Both the position numbers and the translations under genes were made by a program. A DNA stretch of 64,000 nt from Bacteroidota bacterium (GTDB lineage Bacteria; Bacteroidota; Rhodothermia; Rhodothermales; UBA10348): contig JAJCYP010000115.1 of the NCBI GenBank assembly GCA_029262855.1, positions 1-64,000 of the forward strand, given 5' to 3'. This document shows positions 1 through 8,235 of this stretch, one piece after another. The stretch's first letter is position 1, and each line of letters begins with the position of its first letter. The notes below the pieces were generated by a model, which did no database searches, had not been told where the DNA came from, and worked only from the letters and a program-made list of their open reading frames with translations.

Positions 1-549
1 GGACGCGGGTGCCTGGCGGGCCCCGTCGTGGCAGCAGCAGCCATTCTCCCCGAGGGCTGGACCCACGAAGGCTTGACCGACTCCAAGCAAATGACCGAGG
101 AGGCCCGGACGGCAGCCGAGGTCGTGCTACGAGCGGAGACCATCTGGGCCATTGGTATCTGCTCACCGGCCGAGATCGATAGGTGGAATATCCTCCGCGC
201 CTCGCTCGAGGCCATGAATCGGGCCATCACGGGACTGCGCCTACAGCCCGACTTCCTGCTGGTCGACGGCAATCAGGCGTTGCCCGCCGCGCATTGCCGG
301 CAGCAGACGGTGATCAAGGGCGATGCCCGGAGCCTCTCCATCGCGGCGGCGTCGGTGCTGGCCAAAGTGGAGCGTGACCGGATCATGGCCGAACTGGATG
401 CCCAGCACCCGGAATTTGGCTGGGCCTCGAATGTGGGATATCCCACTGCCGACCACTTCGACGCATTGACCAGACTGGGCCCGACCCCACACCATCGCCG
501 GACCTTTCGCCTCAGGCTTGAGGACAGGTCCCAGGGGAGCCTGTTTTGA
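1..549 (+). CDS. rnhB: Ribonuclease HII, 5' end cut by the window edge
   Basis: Ribonuclease HII cuts the RNA strand of RNA-DNA hybrids and removes single ribonucleotides from DNA in the cytoplasm. The reading frame is open from base 1, and its first residues GRGCLAGP match the family N-terminal motif D-E-(A/V)-G-R-G; the two acidic catalytic residues just before it lie outside the window. Further family blocks are visible: LLVDGN with the third catalytic Asp, the KGDARS...IAAASVLAKVERD segment, and the C-terminal GYPT..H...LGPTPHHRRTF block. About 182 residues remain. A GTG at 28 is available but would remove the GRG motif, so it is not the start. The stop overlaps the TTG start of the downstream glycosyltransferase by four bases, suggesting coupled translation. 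Confidence 0.93.
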   Translation, partial: GRGCLAGPVVAAAAILPEGWTHEGLTDSKQMTEEARTAAEVVLRAETIWAIGICSPAEIDRWNILRASLEAMNRAITGLRLQPDFLLVDGNQALPAAHCRQQTVIKGDARSLSIAAASVLAKVERDRIMAELDAQHPEFGWASNVGYPTADHFDALTRLGPTPHHRRTFRLRLEDRSQGSLF

Positions 550-1568
550 CGGAGCATCCCAGGGTATCGGTCATCGTTGTCTCGTGGAACGCGCGTCCGC
601 TGCTGGAGCGTTGCCTGCCGAGCGTAGTCGCTACGGACTACCCCAACCTGGAGATCGTTCTCGCCGACAACGGGTCGACGGACGACTCGGTGGCCTGGGT
701 AAAGGCTACCTACCCCTCCGTCCGCGTTATTTCGATGGGCGAGAACCTGGGCTTCTGCCGCGGCAACAATCGGGCAATCGCGGAGACGGACTCGCCGTTC
801 GTCGTCCTCCTCAATAACGACGTCGAGGTCGAACCGGACTGGCTGGGACACCTGATCACCAGGGCAGAGACGGACCGGGCCATCGCCGCCATTCAGCCGA
901 AACTGCTCCAGTTCGAGGACCACGGGCGGTTCGAGTATGCCGGGGCCTCAGGGGGCCACATCGATCGGCTTGGCTATCCGTTTGCACGTGGCCGGGTCTT
1001 CTTCGAGTTGGAGGACGATGCGGGGCAGTATGACGATGCCACGGATGTCTTCTGGGCGACCGGTGCTGCGCTGCTGCTCAGACGCGATGCCCTGGACCGG
1101 GTAGGCCTCCTTGACGAGGCCTTCGAGTTCCACATGGAGGAGATCGACCTGTGCTGGCGATTGCGCTCGGCCGGCTACCGCGTTATGGTCGAGCCGCGAT
1201 CGAGAGTCTTTCACATTGGAGGCGGATCCCTCCCCAAGGAATCGCTGCGGAAGACGGCCTACAACTTCCGAAACAGCCTGCTCATGCTGTACAAGAATCT
1301 CCCGCCGTCTCGGTGGAGGCGGGTGTTTCCGCAGCGTCTGGTCATGGACGGCCTGGCGCTGCTCCGCTTTCTGGGTCTTGGAGAGTTCGCACAGGCGGGC
1401 TCGGTTCTTAGGGCCTATTGGCAGGCCCATCGGATGAAGTCCGCCTACACGCGCCCGGCTGAGGGCCAGGTTGTGGCCCCCTCCTATGCCAAGAGCATCG
1501 TCACCGACTACTACCTCCGAAAAAAGCGCCGCTTCACCGACCTGGCCCCCGAGGACTTCCGGCTTTAG
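546..1568 (+). CDS. Glycosyltransferase family 2, rhamnosyltransferase-like
   Basis: A 340-residue GT-A fold glycosyltransferase that would transfer a sugar from a nucleotide donor, probably in surface polysaccharide or cell-wall assembly at the inner face of the membrane. Visible family features are the N-terminal VSVIVVSWN strand (residues 7-15), ADNGSTDDS, the metal/nucleotide-binding NNDVEVEPDW (a DxD-type site), ATGAALLLRR, and the acceptor-side FHMEEIDLCWRL motif typical of WbbL-like enzymes. There is no convincing membrane anchor. The TTG start at 546 is supported by a good ribosome-binding site (AGGGGAG at 533-539) and by the TTGA overlap with the RNase HII stop. Its TAG stop shares the four bases TTAG with the stop of the convergent transporter gene. 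Donor and acceptor cannot be told from sequence. Confidence 0.9.
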   Translation: MTEHPRVSVIVVSWNARPLLERCLPSVVATDYPNLEIVLADNGSTDDSVAWVKATYPSVRVISMGENLGFCRGNNRAIAETDSPFVVLLNNDVEVEPDWLGHLITRAETDRAIAAIQPKLLQFEDHGRFEYAGASGGHIDRLGYPFARGRVFFELEDDAGQYDDATDVFWATGAALLLRRDALDRVGLLDEAFEFHMEEIDLCWRLRSAGYRVMVEPRSRVFHIGGGSLPKESLRKTAYNFRNSLLMLYKNLPPSRWRRVFPQRLVMDGLALLRFLGLGEFAQAGSVLRAYWQAHRMKSAYTRPAEGQVVAPSYAKSIVTDYYLRKKRRFTDLAPEDFRL

Positions 1569-2482
1569 ACCGCAACCACCGGATCCTCAGGCGCCGCAAG
1601 GGTGCTCCCCACGGCCACCAGAATCAAGACCATCCCAACGACGGCAACGGGGCCGGGAATTTCGTCGAACAGCAGCATTCCGAGCGCCGCCGCGCCAATG
1701 GGCTCGAGCAGACTCACCAGGCCCAGGAAGGCGGCCGGGTAGAACTTGACGGCGAAGTTGAATGAGCCGTGACCCAGGATCTGCGGCAGCAAGGCCATCG
1801 CCCCGCAGAGCAGGTAGATGTAAACGGGGTACCCGGTCAGCGGAGTCCCGCTTCCCACAGCGAAAATGACGGTGGTCATGCCGGCGACCACGTAAAGTGG
1901 GAACACGTAGGGTAACCAGTCTACCCGTCGCCGCACCACACGGCCGATCAACAAATACAGCGCCCAGACGACGGCCGCCAGCAGGGCGAGTGCGTTCCCC
2001 AGCATGGGATTCCCCGCGATGGGTGGGTGCGATTCCGAGTCCGCCAGCCCCAACACAATGCTTCCAGCAACGGCCACAAAGATGGCTATGGTAGTCCTGC
2101 GACTCAGCCGTTCGCCCAGGAACAGGAATCCAAAGAAGGCCATGAAGATGGGGCCGGTCGAAACCAGAACAGCGGCGCTCGCTACGCTGGTGTAGTAGAT
2201 GGACGAGATCCACATCACGAAGTGGAGACCGAGAAGGGCGCCGGCCAGGATGATCAGCCAGACGTCTCGACGCCCCAGTCCCTCCCAGGCCCGAAGCGTG
2301 GCTCTGGTTCCAAAGGGGGCAAGAATCCCAATCGCGATCGAAGTCCGGAGGGCCGCCACGGCCAGGCCCGGCGCCGCCGAAGCATATCGAACCAGAATGG
2401 CGCTGCCCGCAAAAGAAAGCACGCCGGCCATGACCAGCCAGAGAACCCAAGGCGGGCGGCTCTCAGGCCCGGGATGGTTCAC
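1565..2482 (-). CDS. EamA/DMT-family membrane transporter
   Basis: A 305-residue inner-membrane protein with about ten hydrophobic segments arranged as two EamA repeats, the architecture of drug/metabolite exporters such as RhaT or YdcZ relatives. The substrate is unknown. The frame stays open upstream to 2791, but that extension runs through the DUF4293 gene and is low-complexity and Cys/Pro-rich, so it is rejected. The chosen GTG start at 2482 overlaps the upstream TGA as GTGA (2479-2482), the usual sign of translational coupling, and places hydrophobic segment 1 some ten residues in. It is the last gene of a leftward operon with isocitrate dehydrogenase and the DUF4293 protein, and it ends convergently with the glycosyltransferase. 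Confidence 0.86.
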   Translation of the reverse strand: MNHPGPESRPPWVLWLVMAGVLSFAGSAILVRYASAAPGLAVAALRTSIAIGILAPFGTRATLRAWEGLGRRDVWLIILAGALLGLHFVMWISSIYYTSVASAAVLVSTGPIFMAFFGFLFLGERLSRRTTIAIFVAVAGSIVLGLADSESHPPIAGNPMLGNALALLAAVVWALYLLIGRVVRRRVDWLPYVFPLYVVAGMTTVIFAVGSGTPLTGYPVYIYLLCGAMALLPQILGHGSFNFAVKFYPAAFLGLVSLLEPIGAAALGMLLFDEIPGPVAVVGMVLILVAVGSTLAAPEDPVVAV

Positions 2483-2895
2483 CTGAGTCTGTCTACTGAC
2501 TTCAGCAATTTGATGTCCGCATCCACCCCGCGACGGGCCAGCCAGAAGAACACGTACCCGACCAGGGGGAAAACGAGGATCAGCCAGCCGTCGATGGCCA
2601 CCTCCTGAGTGCTCGGGAGCGTCCCGCTGGCGTTGAGCCCCAGCAGGACGACCACAAGGCAGACCAGCGTGACGTATTGGGTGAGCACAATCACTCGGCG
2701 CTGCCGACTGCGTCGGCTGTAGAGGAAAAGCGCCACAAGGCCCATCAAGGCCGCAAGGCCCATGGCGCCCGCAGCAGCGGGTACAAACCACGCGACAGCC
2801 TCGTGTGCTTCGCGGGTCAAATCGCCCAGGAGGAATGCCCCTGCGAGGGCAAGGACTCCGAGGATGAGGTAGACGCTCTGAATGCGCTGAATCAT
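2479..2895 (-). CDS. DUF4293 family membrane protein
   Basis: A 138-residue protein with four predicted transmembrane segments. The N-terminus MIQRIQSVYL is the hallmark of DUF4293, a family of unknown function largely restricted to Bacteroidota and relatives, and supports the lineage call. It lies 20 bp downstream of the isocitrate dehydrogenase gene, and its stop overlaps the start of the DMT transporter, so the three are likely co-transcribed. No catalytic residues are apparent, and no function can be assigned beyond an integral inner-membrane location. Confidence 0.85.
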   Translation of the reverse strand: MIQRIQSVYLILGVLALAGAFLLGDLTREAHEAVAWFVPAAAGAMGLAALMGLVALFLYSRRSRQRRVIVLTQYVTLVCLVVVLLGLNASGTLPSTQEVAIDGWLILVFPLVGYVFFWLARRGVDADIKLLKSVDRLR

Positions 2896-2915
2896 GCCTT
2901 GTCGCTCAGGTTTGG

Positions 2916-3932
2916 TCAGACGTGCGCGGCAACGCGAGCCGCAAGATGGTCGGCAAATTCGGTGGTACTGCAGGGTCCACCCAGATCGCCCGTCAGGTAC
3001 TTACCCTCGGTATATATCTCCATGATTCCCGCGTGCAGCGCCTCCGCCGCGGCGAACTCGCCCAGGTGAAGAAGCATCATCTCGGCGCTCCGGATGAGGG
3101 CCGTCGGGTTCGCTTTGTTCTGACCGGCGATGTCGGGCGCCGAGCCGTGTACGGCCTCAAACACCGCGTAATCCTCGCCGATGTTGGCGCCCGCGATTAC
3201 GCCCAGGCCGCCGACCAGCCCGGCTGCGAGATCGCTGAGGATGTCGCCGAACAGATTGGTGGTGACGAGGCAGTCATACCGCTGGGGATGCATCACCAAC
3301 TGCATGCACATGTTGTCGACGATCCGGTCGTTGAACTCTATGCCGGGATACGCAGCGGCGACTTCCCGAGCCAGTCGCAGAAACATGCCCGATGTCAACT
3401 TGAGGATGTTCGCCTTGTGCACGACGGTCACCTGCTTGCGTCCCTGCCGCTTGGCGTATTCAAAACAGAAACGGATGATGCGCTCCGAGCCTACTTTGGA
3501 GATGCGCGCGATGGAGTCGGCGATGCCGTGGCGCTCATCGTAGGACTCGAGTCCGGAGTAAAGCCCTTCCGTGTTCTCACGGAAGATCACCATGTCGATA
3601 TCCTTGAAGGGCGTCTTCAACCCCGGGAGCGACTTGGCTGGCCGGACATTCGCGAACAGGTCGAGCTTCTGACGAAGCTGGACGTTTACGCTCTTGAAGC
3701 CCTTTCCAACGGGCGTCGTCACGGGACCCTTGAGCGCCGTCTTGTTCCTGCGGATCGACTCCAGGACGGATTCCGGCAGGGGCTCGCCTCCTGCCTCGAC
3801 GGAATCCGCACCCACCTTATCCTGATGATCCCAGTGAAACGCACAGCCCGTGGCTTCGAGGACCTGAACGGTGGCGGCCGTCACCTCAGGACCGATGCCG
3901 TCGCCGGGAATCAGAGTAATACGATAGGCCAT
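2916..3932 (-). CDS. NAD-type isocitrate dehydrogenase (IDH3-like)
   Basis: A 338-residue beta-decarboxylating dehydrogenase that would convert isocitrate to 2-oxoglutarate in the TCA cycle. The N-terminus [13 protein letters not shown] and the S-V-N-V-x-L-R substrate motif near residue 80 identify isocitrate rather than 3-isopropylmalate as substrate, since the latter enzymes lack SxNxxLR. The [14 protein letters not shown] block, the catalytic Lys in VVHKANILK, and the metal-binding Asp stretch are present. The [15 protein letters not shown] segment resembles NAD-dependent, mitochondrial-type enzymes of about 340 residues rather than the larger NADP forms. It heads a leftward operon with DUF4293 and the DMT transporter. 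Homoisocitrate dehydrogenase is a less likely alternative. Confidence 0.88.
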   Translation of the reverse strand: MAYRITLIPGDGIGPEVTAATVQVLEATGCAFHWDHQDKVGADSVEAGGEPLPESVLESIRRNKTALKGPVTTPVGKGFKSVNVQLRQKLDLFANVRPAKSLPGLKTPFKDIDMVIFRENTEGLYSGLESYDERHGIADSIARISKVGSERIIRFCFEYAKRQGRKQVTVVHKANILKLTSGMFLRLAREVAAAYPGIEFNDRIVDNMCMQLVMHPQRYDCLVTTNLFGDILSDLAAGLVGGLGVIAGANIGEDYAVFEAVHGSAPDIAGQNKANPTALIRSAEMMLLHLGEFAAAEALHAGIMEIYTEGKYLTGDLGGPCSTTEFADHLAARVAAHV

Positions 3933-3980
3933 GAATCAGTCGGATTGAGGTTCGAAACGGGAGAAAACAAGCTAGCAAAA

Positions 3981-4010
3981 GAAAAGGCCCTACCGGAGCA
4001 GGGCCTTTTC
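3981..4010 (-). terminator. Rho-independent terminator of the exb operon
   Basis: A perfect 11-bp inverted repeat (GAAAAGGCCCT at 3981-3991 and its complement at 4000-4010) encloses an 8-base loop. Read on the minus strand the hairpin is followed by a T-rich run, TTTTCTTTT, giving a classic intrinsic terminator 45 bp after the last exbD gene and before the isocitrate dehydrogenase start. Confidence 0.85.
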
Positions 4011-4054
4011 AATTCTGAGCCAATCTTGCGGTGGGCTGCCTGGCGGCACCCGGG

Positions 4055-4507
4055 TCAGGTTCTGACCAGCCGCTTGGTTGAGTAATTGATGCGAAGCGTT
4101 CCGGCCTCCCGCAGCTCCTGCTGCACATCCAGAACCGTACCCATCTCCGACTCCTGATCGACACGCAGCGAGACAATCAGACGCGGCTGCTCGACGAGCT
4201 TCCGGTACATGATGGTCCGCACGTTGGTAACGTCCTCCACGAGGGCATCGTCAATCTGGACCATGGTCTCACCAATTCGGACCGCATCGAGCTTCCGGGG
4301 ACCGATCCAGATGTACGACACGAGCCGCTTCTGATCGATCTTGGTGATGGCTTCCGCCTGCGGCAGAAGCGTACGAACCTGGACCGTTTGCTCCCTCAAC
4401 ACGGTAGTGACCATGAAGAAGATCAACAGCATGAAGATGATATCCGGGAGCGAAGCGGTTGGGATTTCCTGCTTCGTGGTAGCCTTCTTCTTAAAGTGCC
4501 CCGACAT
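4055..4507 (-). CDS. exbD: ExbD/TolR-family biopolymer transport protein (second copy)
   Basis: A 150-residue protein with a cytoplasmic lysine-rich N-terminus, one transmembrane helix (about residues 20-40) and a periplasmic domain, the ExbD/TolR topology. The helix begins SLPDIIFMLLIFFMV and holds the membrane-embedded Asp that carries protons in this family. With ExbB it forms the inner-membrane motor that uses proton-motive force to energise TonB-dependent outer-membrane uptake. It follows another, longer ExbD by 39 bp, and the operon terminates just downstream. No TonB gene is in the window. Confidence 0.9.
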   Translation of the reverse strand: MSGHFKKKATTKQEIPTASLPDIIFMLLIFFMVTTVLREQTVQVRTLLPQAEAITKIDQKRLVSYIWIGPRKLDAVRIGETMVQIDDALVEDVTNVRTIMYRKLVEQPRLIVSLRVDQESEMGTVLDVQQELREAGTLRINYSTKRLVRT

Positions 4508-4546
4508 ATATCGCGGTAGTCAAAAGATTATTGAGGGATTCCGAGG

Positions 4547-5110
4547 TCAGCCGGCGGCAGCATCAGGCTCGGCAATTGAAATGGCCGGCTTGATCTTGTC
4601 ACGGATCTGATTCTCAGCGCCGTTTATTTCGATGGCCTCGACGTACGAGGTGTAGTCGGAATAACCGAGCGCGCGTGCTTCAGAATCCCACATCTCGAAA
4701 TACGCCATCCACACCTCGTCGAGAACCTCGACGTAGTTGTTGTAGGGCGTCTGTCGAGCCGTCTTGATCGAGACCAACGCCTTGTTCGGAGCCTCCGAGT
4801 AGGCGATATCCTGACCGTTGTTCAGGACGTGTTTCTTGACTTCGCCACGAACCTGGTCAGCGGCAGACGGCTTGTCCTCCAGGAGGACCATGCCGGTCTC
4901 GTTGACCAGAATCTTGAGGACGTTGCGCTCCTTGATCGGCGGCGGCTCCACGTCTTCTTCCAACTTCGGCGGAAGCACCATACCAATGCCGGTGTCGACA
5001 TCGATCGTGGTGGTCACCAGGAAGAAGATGAGCAGCAGAAACGCGATATCCGCCATCGATGACGTCGGAATCTCCGGCTCGGTGCGCCCCTTTTTCTTTA
5101 ATAGTGCCAT
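4547..5110 (-). CDS. exbD: ExbD/TolR-family protein (first copy, long form)
   Basis: A 187-residue ExbD homologue. The N-terminus [21 protein letters not shown] contains the transmembrane helix with the conserved proton-carrying Asp. The periplasmic part is about 45 residues longer than typical ExbD, with an extra segment around [25 protein letters not shown] followed by a charged tail. It lies 47 bp downstream of the small membrane protein and upstream of the shorter ExbD. Two dissimilar ExbD proteins behind one ExbB would allow a heteromeric ExbD pair in the motor. That arrangement is recurrent in Bacteroidota, but the division of labour is not known from sequence. Confidence 0.9.
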   Translation of the reverse strand: MALLKKKGRTEPEIPTSSMADIAFLLLIFFLVTTTIDVDTGIGMVLPPKLEEDVEPPPIKERNVLKILVNETGMVLLEDKPSAADQVRGEVKKHVLNNGQDIAYSEAPNKALVSIKTARQTPYNNYVEVLDEVWMAYFEMWDSEARALGYSDYTSYVEAIEINGAENQIRDKIKPAISIAEPDAAAG

Positions 5111-5157
5111 GAGTCGTAGTGGATGTGAATGCTAACTGATGAGACTCAGGGGTACGA

Positions 5158-5430
5158 TCAGTTGATGATACCCCGAAGTCCCGACAGCAGGAGTGACCCC
5201 GTGGCCAACACCAAAGCAATCAGAACCGTGTAGATAGCGGCTGCTGACCAGTCGCCCAACACAAACCCGAGCACACCAAGCAGGACGATCGGGATGCCCG
5301 ACAGAACTACCGTCATGAGGTTGACTTTGCCGTGGGCGAGGTTCCGAATGCCGAAGACGACAATCGCGAGCAATCCCAGCCCGACCAGGGCAAGCACCAG
5401 ATAGATGGTGTAGGGAACCATGGTTTCCAT
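5158..5430 (-). CDS. Small three-helix membrane protein of the exb operon
   Basis: A 90-residue, very hydrophobic protein with three predicted transmembrane helices (about residues 5-27, 38-60 and 66-86) and almost no soluble part. It sits between exbB (31 bp away) and the first exbD (47 bp away), so it is expected to be made with the energiser complex. I do not recognise a named family. Its position suggests an accessory subunit or assembly factor of the ExbB-ExbD motor, which is an inference from context only. Confidence 0.72.
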   Translation of the reverse strand: METMVPYTIYLVLALVGLGLLAIVVFGIRNLAHGKVNLMTVVLSGIPIVLLGVLGFVLGDWSAAAIYTVLIALVLATGSLLLSGLRGIIN

Positions 5431-5461
5431 AAAGGACCTCCTTGGTTTAGATGGTTCGTGA

Positions 5462-6163
5462 TTAGGCGCTTTCGGTCACTGGGCGACCTGCCTGCATGAG
5501 AACGAGAGAATCGATCAGCTCAATCGAAGCCTCTTCCATGTCAATCACGATGCGATCCACCTTGGACACCACGTAGTTGTAGAAGAACTGCAGGATGATG
5601 GCCGTGATCAGACCGAACACCGTGGTGAGCAGCGCGACCTTGATACCACCAGCCACGAGGCTTGGAGAGATATCACCGGCCTGCTCAATGGCGTCAAAGG
5701 CCTCGACCATTCCAACAACCGTCCCGAGGAACCCGAACATGGGTGCAATGGAAATGAACAGAGACAGCCAAACCAGGCCTCGCTCGAGGAAGCTCATCTC
5801 GATGGAGCCGTAGGAAACGACAGCCTTTTCGACGGCTTCGATTCCTTCGTCGTGACGAAGAAGGCCGGCCTGGAAGACGGCCGCAACCGGTCCACGCGTG
5901 TTGGCGCAGACTTCCTCGGCAGCAGAGATACCACCCTCTTCGAGGGCGCCCTTCACGTTGACAATGAACTTACGCGTATTGATATCCGCGCGGTTGAGCG
6001 TGATGATGCGCTCGAAGGCGATCGCGAGGCCGACGATCAAACAAATGAGAACCGGCCACATGTACTCGCCGCCCTCATTGAACCGGCCTACGAGTACGTT
6101 GACGAAGCCGTCGTCGGCAGCCACTTCCTGTGGCAGCATGAGGAGCAGACTGTAAAGATTCAT
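5462..6163 (-). CDS. exbB: ExbB/TolQ/MotA-family proton channel subunit
   Basis: A 233-residue inner-membrane protein with the MotA/TolQ/ExbB domain. It has a first helix near residues 35-52 (MWPVLICLIVGLAIAFERI), a cytoplasmic helical region, and two closely spaced helices at about 130-150 and 170-195. The central LSLFISIAPMFGFLGTVVGMVEAF block is the family signature lining the proton path. ExbB pentamers surround ExbD and drive TonB. It is the first gene of the operon: a near-consensus promoter lies 140 bp upstream, and an AGGAGG ribosome-binding site (6174-6179) sits ten bases before the ATG. Confidence 0.92.
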   Translation of the reverse strand: MNLYSLLLMLPQEVAADDGFVNVLVGRFNEGGEYMWPVLICLIVGLAIAFERIITLNRADINTRKFIVNVKGALEEGGISAAEEVCANTRGPVAAVFQAGLLRHDEGIEAVEKAVVSYGSIEMSFLERGLVWLSLFISIAPMFGFLGTVVGMVEAFDAIEQAGDISPSLVAGGIKVALLTTVFGLITAIILQFFYNYVVSKVDRIVIDMEEASIELIDSLVLMQAGRPVTESA

Positions 6164-6535
6164 GGACGCTTTCCCTCCTGGAGCGTGATTTTGATTTGCG
6201 TTCCGAAAGCCAAGCGGCTCTGACCGATGCTTGGCCGGGCCGAACTTAACTGGCTCATCCTTGAATGTAAGCCTCAGACGTTGTGGGTGGGGTGCCGAGG
6301 CGGTCCAAAATGATATTCAACGTTTGAGGAATTGTCAATCGAACGAAGGGAACCAGATCTGGAACTTCGGCCGGCGGCAATATTCGGCGCTCGAGCTCCC
6401 TGCCCCGGCCCTTCAATTACTAGACACGCGACATCGGATCGAGTTGCCGTGCGTCGGGACCACGAAACACGGGCACCTGATTTATTGGCGGCCCTGATCC
6501 CGCGGCAAGCCCGTAAACTAGGGGAGTGACCCCGG
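6164..6535. other. Non-coding region: exb leader and CtpA gene 3' flank
   Basis: No credible gene is seen here. The right part separates the end of the protease gene from the promoter. The left part is the roughly 140-base 5' leader of exbB. It contains a 7-bp inverted repeat (GCCAAGC 6209-6215 / GCTTGGC 6229-6235) upstream of the ribosome-binding site, which might fold in the mRNA. No tRNA or known riboswitch motif is recognised. Confidence 0.6.
6310..6338 (-). promoter_or_regulatory. Sigma-70-like promoter of the exbB-exbD operon
   Basis: On the minus strand a perfect -35 TTGACA (6333-6338) and a -10 TATCAT (6310-6315) are separated by exactly 17 bases, pointing toward exbB. This is the best match to a housekeeping promoter noticed in the window. 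The transcript would start near 6303. Confidence 0.7.
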
Positions 6536-8191
6536 TTACCGCGCGGTGTAGGAATCCGCCAGATCTCCGGCGGCACCCCAATAATTCGTGGCGGTCTGGA
6601 GCGTCTGGTCGACAGGATGGAAGGCCGGGTACCACCCGGACTGATCGAAGAGTCTCCGGGCGATTCTCCCTTTCAGGAGGGCCTTGAGTCCTTCTTCGTC
6701 GATTTCTTCGCGTGAAATTTCACCCCCTGACTCCTGGGTGTCCCCCAGAAGATCCCGCTTCCGGGCGAACGCGTAGAGGTCATCGAGGTCTTTCGATGTG
6801 ATCTGGAAGCCGGCTGTAAACGCCCAGAGGTCGCGGTCGAACGCGTCGTAGACCCGGCGTCCATTCAAGTCCAGCCAACCGCGAACGAAGTCGCGCTCGT
6901 GTGCGCCCCGGAGGATCGCCCTGGTGAACGTGTCCAGCGTGTCCTCGCGGATGATGTAGTCCGGCAGAATTCCTCCCCCGGCAATGACGGTCCGCCCGGA
7001 TGACGTCCGGTACTTGAGGGAATCGGCCACCTCGGCGATCAAATCGGCGAGTGCCAGCGCTCCATCGTGCCGCTGCAGCTCTCTCTTTTCCTCCAGATAG
7101 GCAGAGCGGTCTCCGCTCTCATAGGCCGTTTGGATGAGCCGCCCCGAGGGCGTGTAGTAGCGCGCGACGGTCACCCGCAGCGCACTGCCGTCATTCAGGG
7201 CGAACTGGTTCTGAACCAGCCCCTTCCCGAACGTCCGCTTGCCCACAATCAAGGCGCGGTCGTGATCCTGCAGGGCGCCGGCGACAATCTCGCTTGCCGA
7301 GGCAGAGGTCGGACCGACGAGCACAATAACGGGACCCTCCTCCCATAACCCCCCGTCGGTGGCGTGGAAGGCATCGTTCGTATCCGCAGTGCGGCCCTTC
7401 TGGGACACAATCAGTTGCCCGTCGGAAAGGAATTCGTCACTTACACGGACCGCCATGGACATATATCCGCCACCATTGCCACGGAGGTCCAGAATCAGCC
7501 GTTCCATCCCTTGCGACTTCAGCGTCCGAAGTGCCCTGCGGAATTCGGAATGCGTCGTGCGGGCGAAGCGGTTCAGCTTGATGTAGCCGGTCTCGCCGTT
7601 CATCATGTAGGCGATGTCCAGTGTGACGATGGGCACCTTGTCCCGGACGATCCGAACGTTGAAAGGCTCGGCGATGCCAGGCCGACGGATGGTGACTTCC
7701 ACCTCGGAACCCCCCGGACCCTTCAAATTGTTTCGCACCTGCTCATCGTTGAAGCCTATCGCGGATTGGCCGTCGACCGCAATGATGCGATCGCTTGTAA
7801 AGAGACCAGCCGCCTCGCTGGGCCCACCGGGAATCACAGACACCACCGAGATGGTGTCCTGTCCTTCCGACTGCTCAATCAGGTCATAGGAAATTCCGAT
7901 ACCCTCGAAGGAAGCATCGAACTGCTCAGTCTCGCGTCGCATGCGCTCGGCATCGAAGTACAGGGAATGCGGATCTAGCGCTCCCAGCATGCCAGTGATG
8001 GCGTCTTCGGCCATCTTTTCGTGATCCACATCCTCCACGTATCGCTGGGCGATGAGCACGAAGGCATCCTCGACCTTTCTGAGCGATTTCGAAAGATCGC
8101 TGTCGAACACCACCGAGCCCAGCTGCACACCAGCCAGTATTCCAGCCGTGAGAATCAACAATCCGAACGTAAGGAGGCGACGCGTGGTCAT
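6536..8191 (-). CDS. S41 family C-terminal processing peptidase (CtpA/Prc-like)
   Basis: A 551-residue exported serine protease. One N-terminal hydrophobic segment (about residues 5-25) serves as signal peptide or anchor. A PDZ domain follows at about 95-180, including the GIGISYDL and GGPSEAAGL blocks. The tail-specific protease domain carries the catalytic pair: Ser298 in TSASASE and Lys323 in GKRTFGKG, the usual 25-residue spacing. The ILDLRGNGGG block of the family is also present. Such enzymes trim C-termini of periplasmic or secreted proteins in envelope quality control. The C-terminal 180 residues are a variable helical region. The gene is divergent from the acylase-like gene and followed by a long non-coding gap. 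Confidence 0.92.
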   Translation of the reverse strand: MTTRRLLTFGLLILTAGILAGVQLGSVVFDSDLSKSLRKVEDAFVLIAQRYVEDVDHEKMAEDAITGMLGALDPHSLYFDAERMRRETEQFDASFEGIGISYDLIEQSEGQDTISVVSVIPGGPSEAAGLFTSDRIIAVDGQSAIGFNDEQVRNNLKGPGGSEVEVTIRRPGIAEPFNVRIVRDKVPIVTLDIAYMMNGETGYIKLNRFARTTHSEFRRALRTLKSQGMERLILDLRGNGGGYMSMAVRVSDEFLSDGQLIVSQKGRTADTNDAFHATDGGLWEEGPVIVLVGPTSASASEIVAGALQDHDRALIVGKRTFGKGLVQNQFALNDGSALRVTVARYYTPSGRLIQTAYESGDRSAYLEEKRELQRHDGALALADLIAEVADSLKYRTSSGRTVIAGGGILPDYIIREDTLDTFTRAILRGAHERDFVRGWLDLNGRRVYDAFDRDLWAFTAGFQITSKDLDDLYAFARKRDLLGDTQESGGEISREEIDEEGLKALLKGRIARRLFDQSGWYPAFHPVDQTLQTATNYWGAAGDLADSYTAR

Positions 8192-8235
8192 GAGGAGGCG
8201 TGTTTATGCAATTGGCGTAACGGGATCTCCGGTCC

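Noticed and set aside
2922..4085. A 387-codon plus-strand frame opposite isocitrate dehydrogenase
   Set aside because: It is antisense to a clear dehydrogenase and runs through the terminator at 3981-4010.
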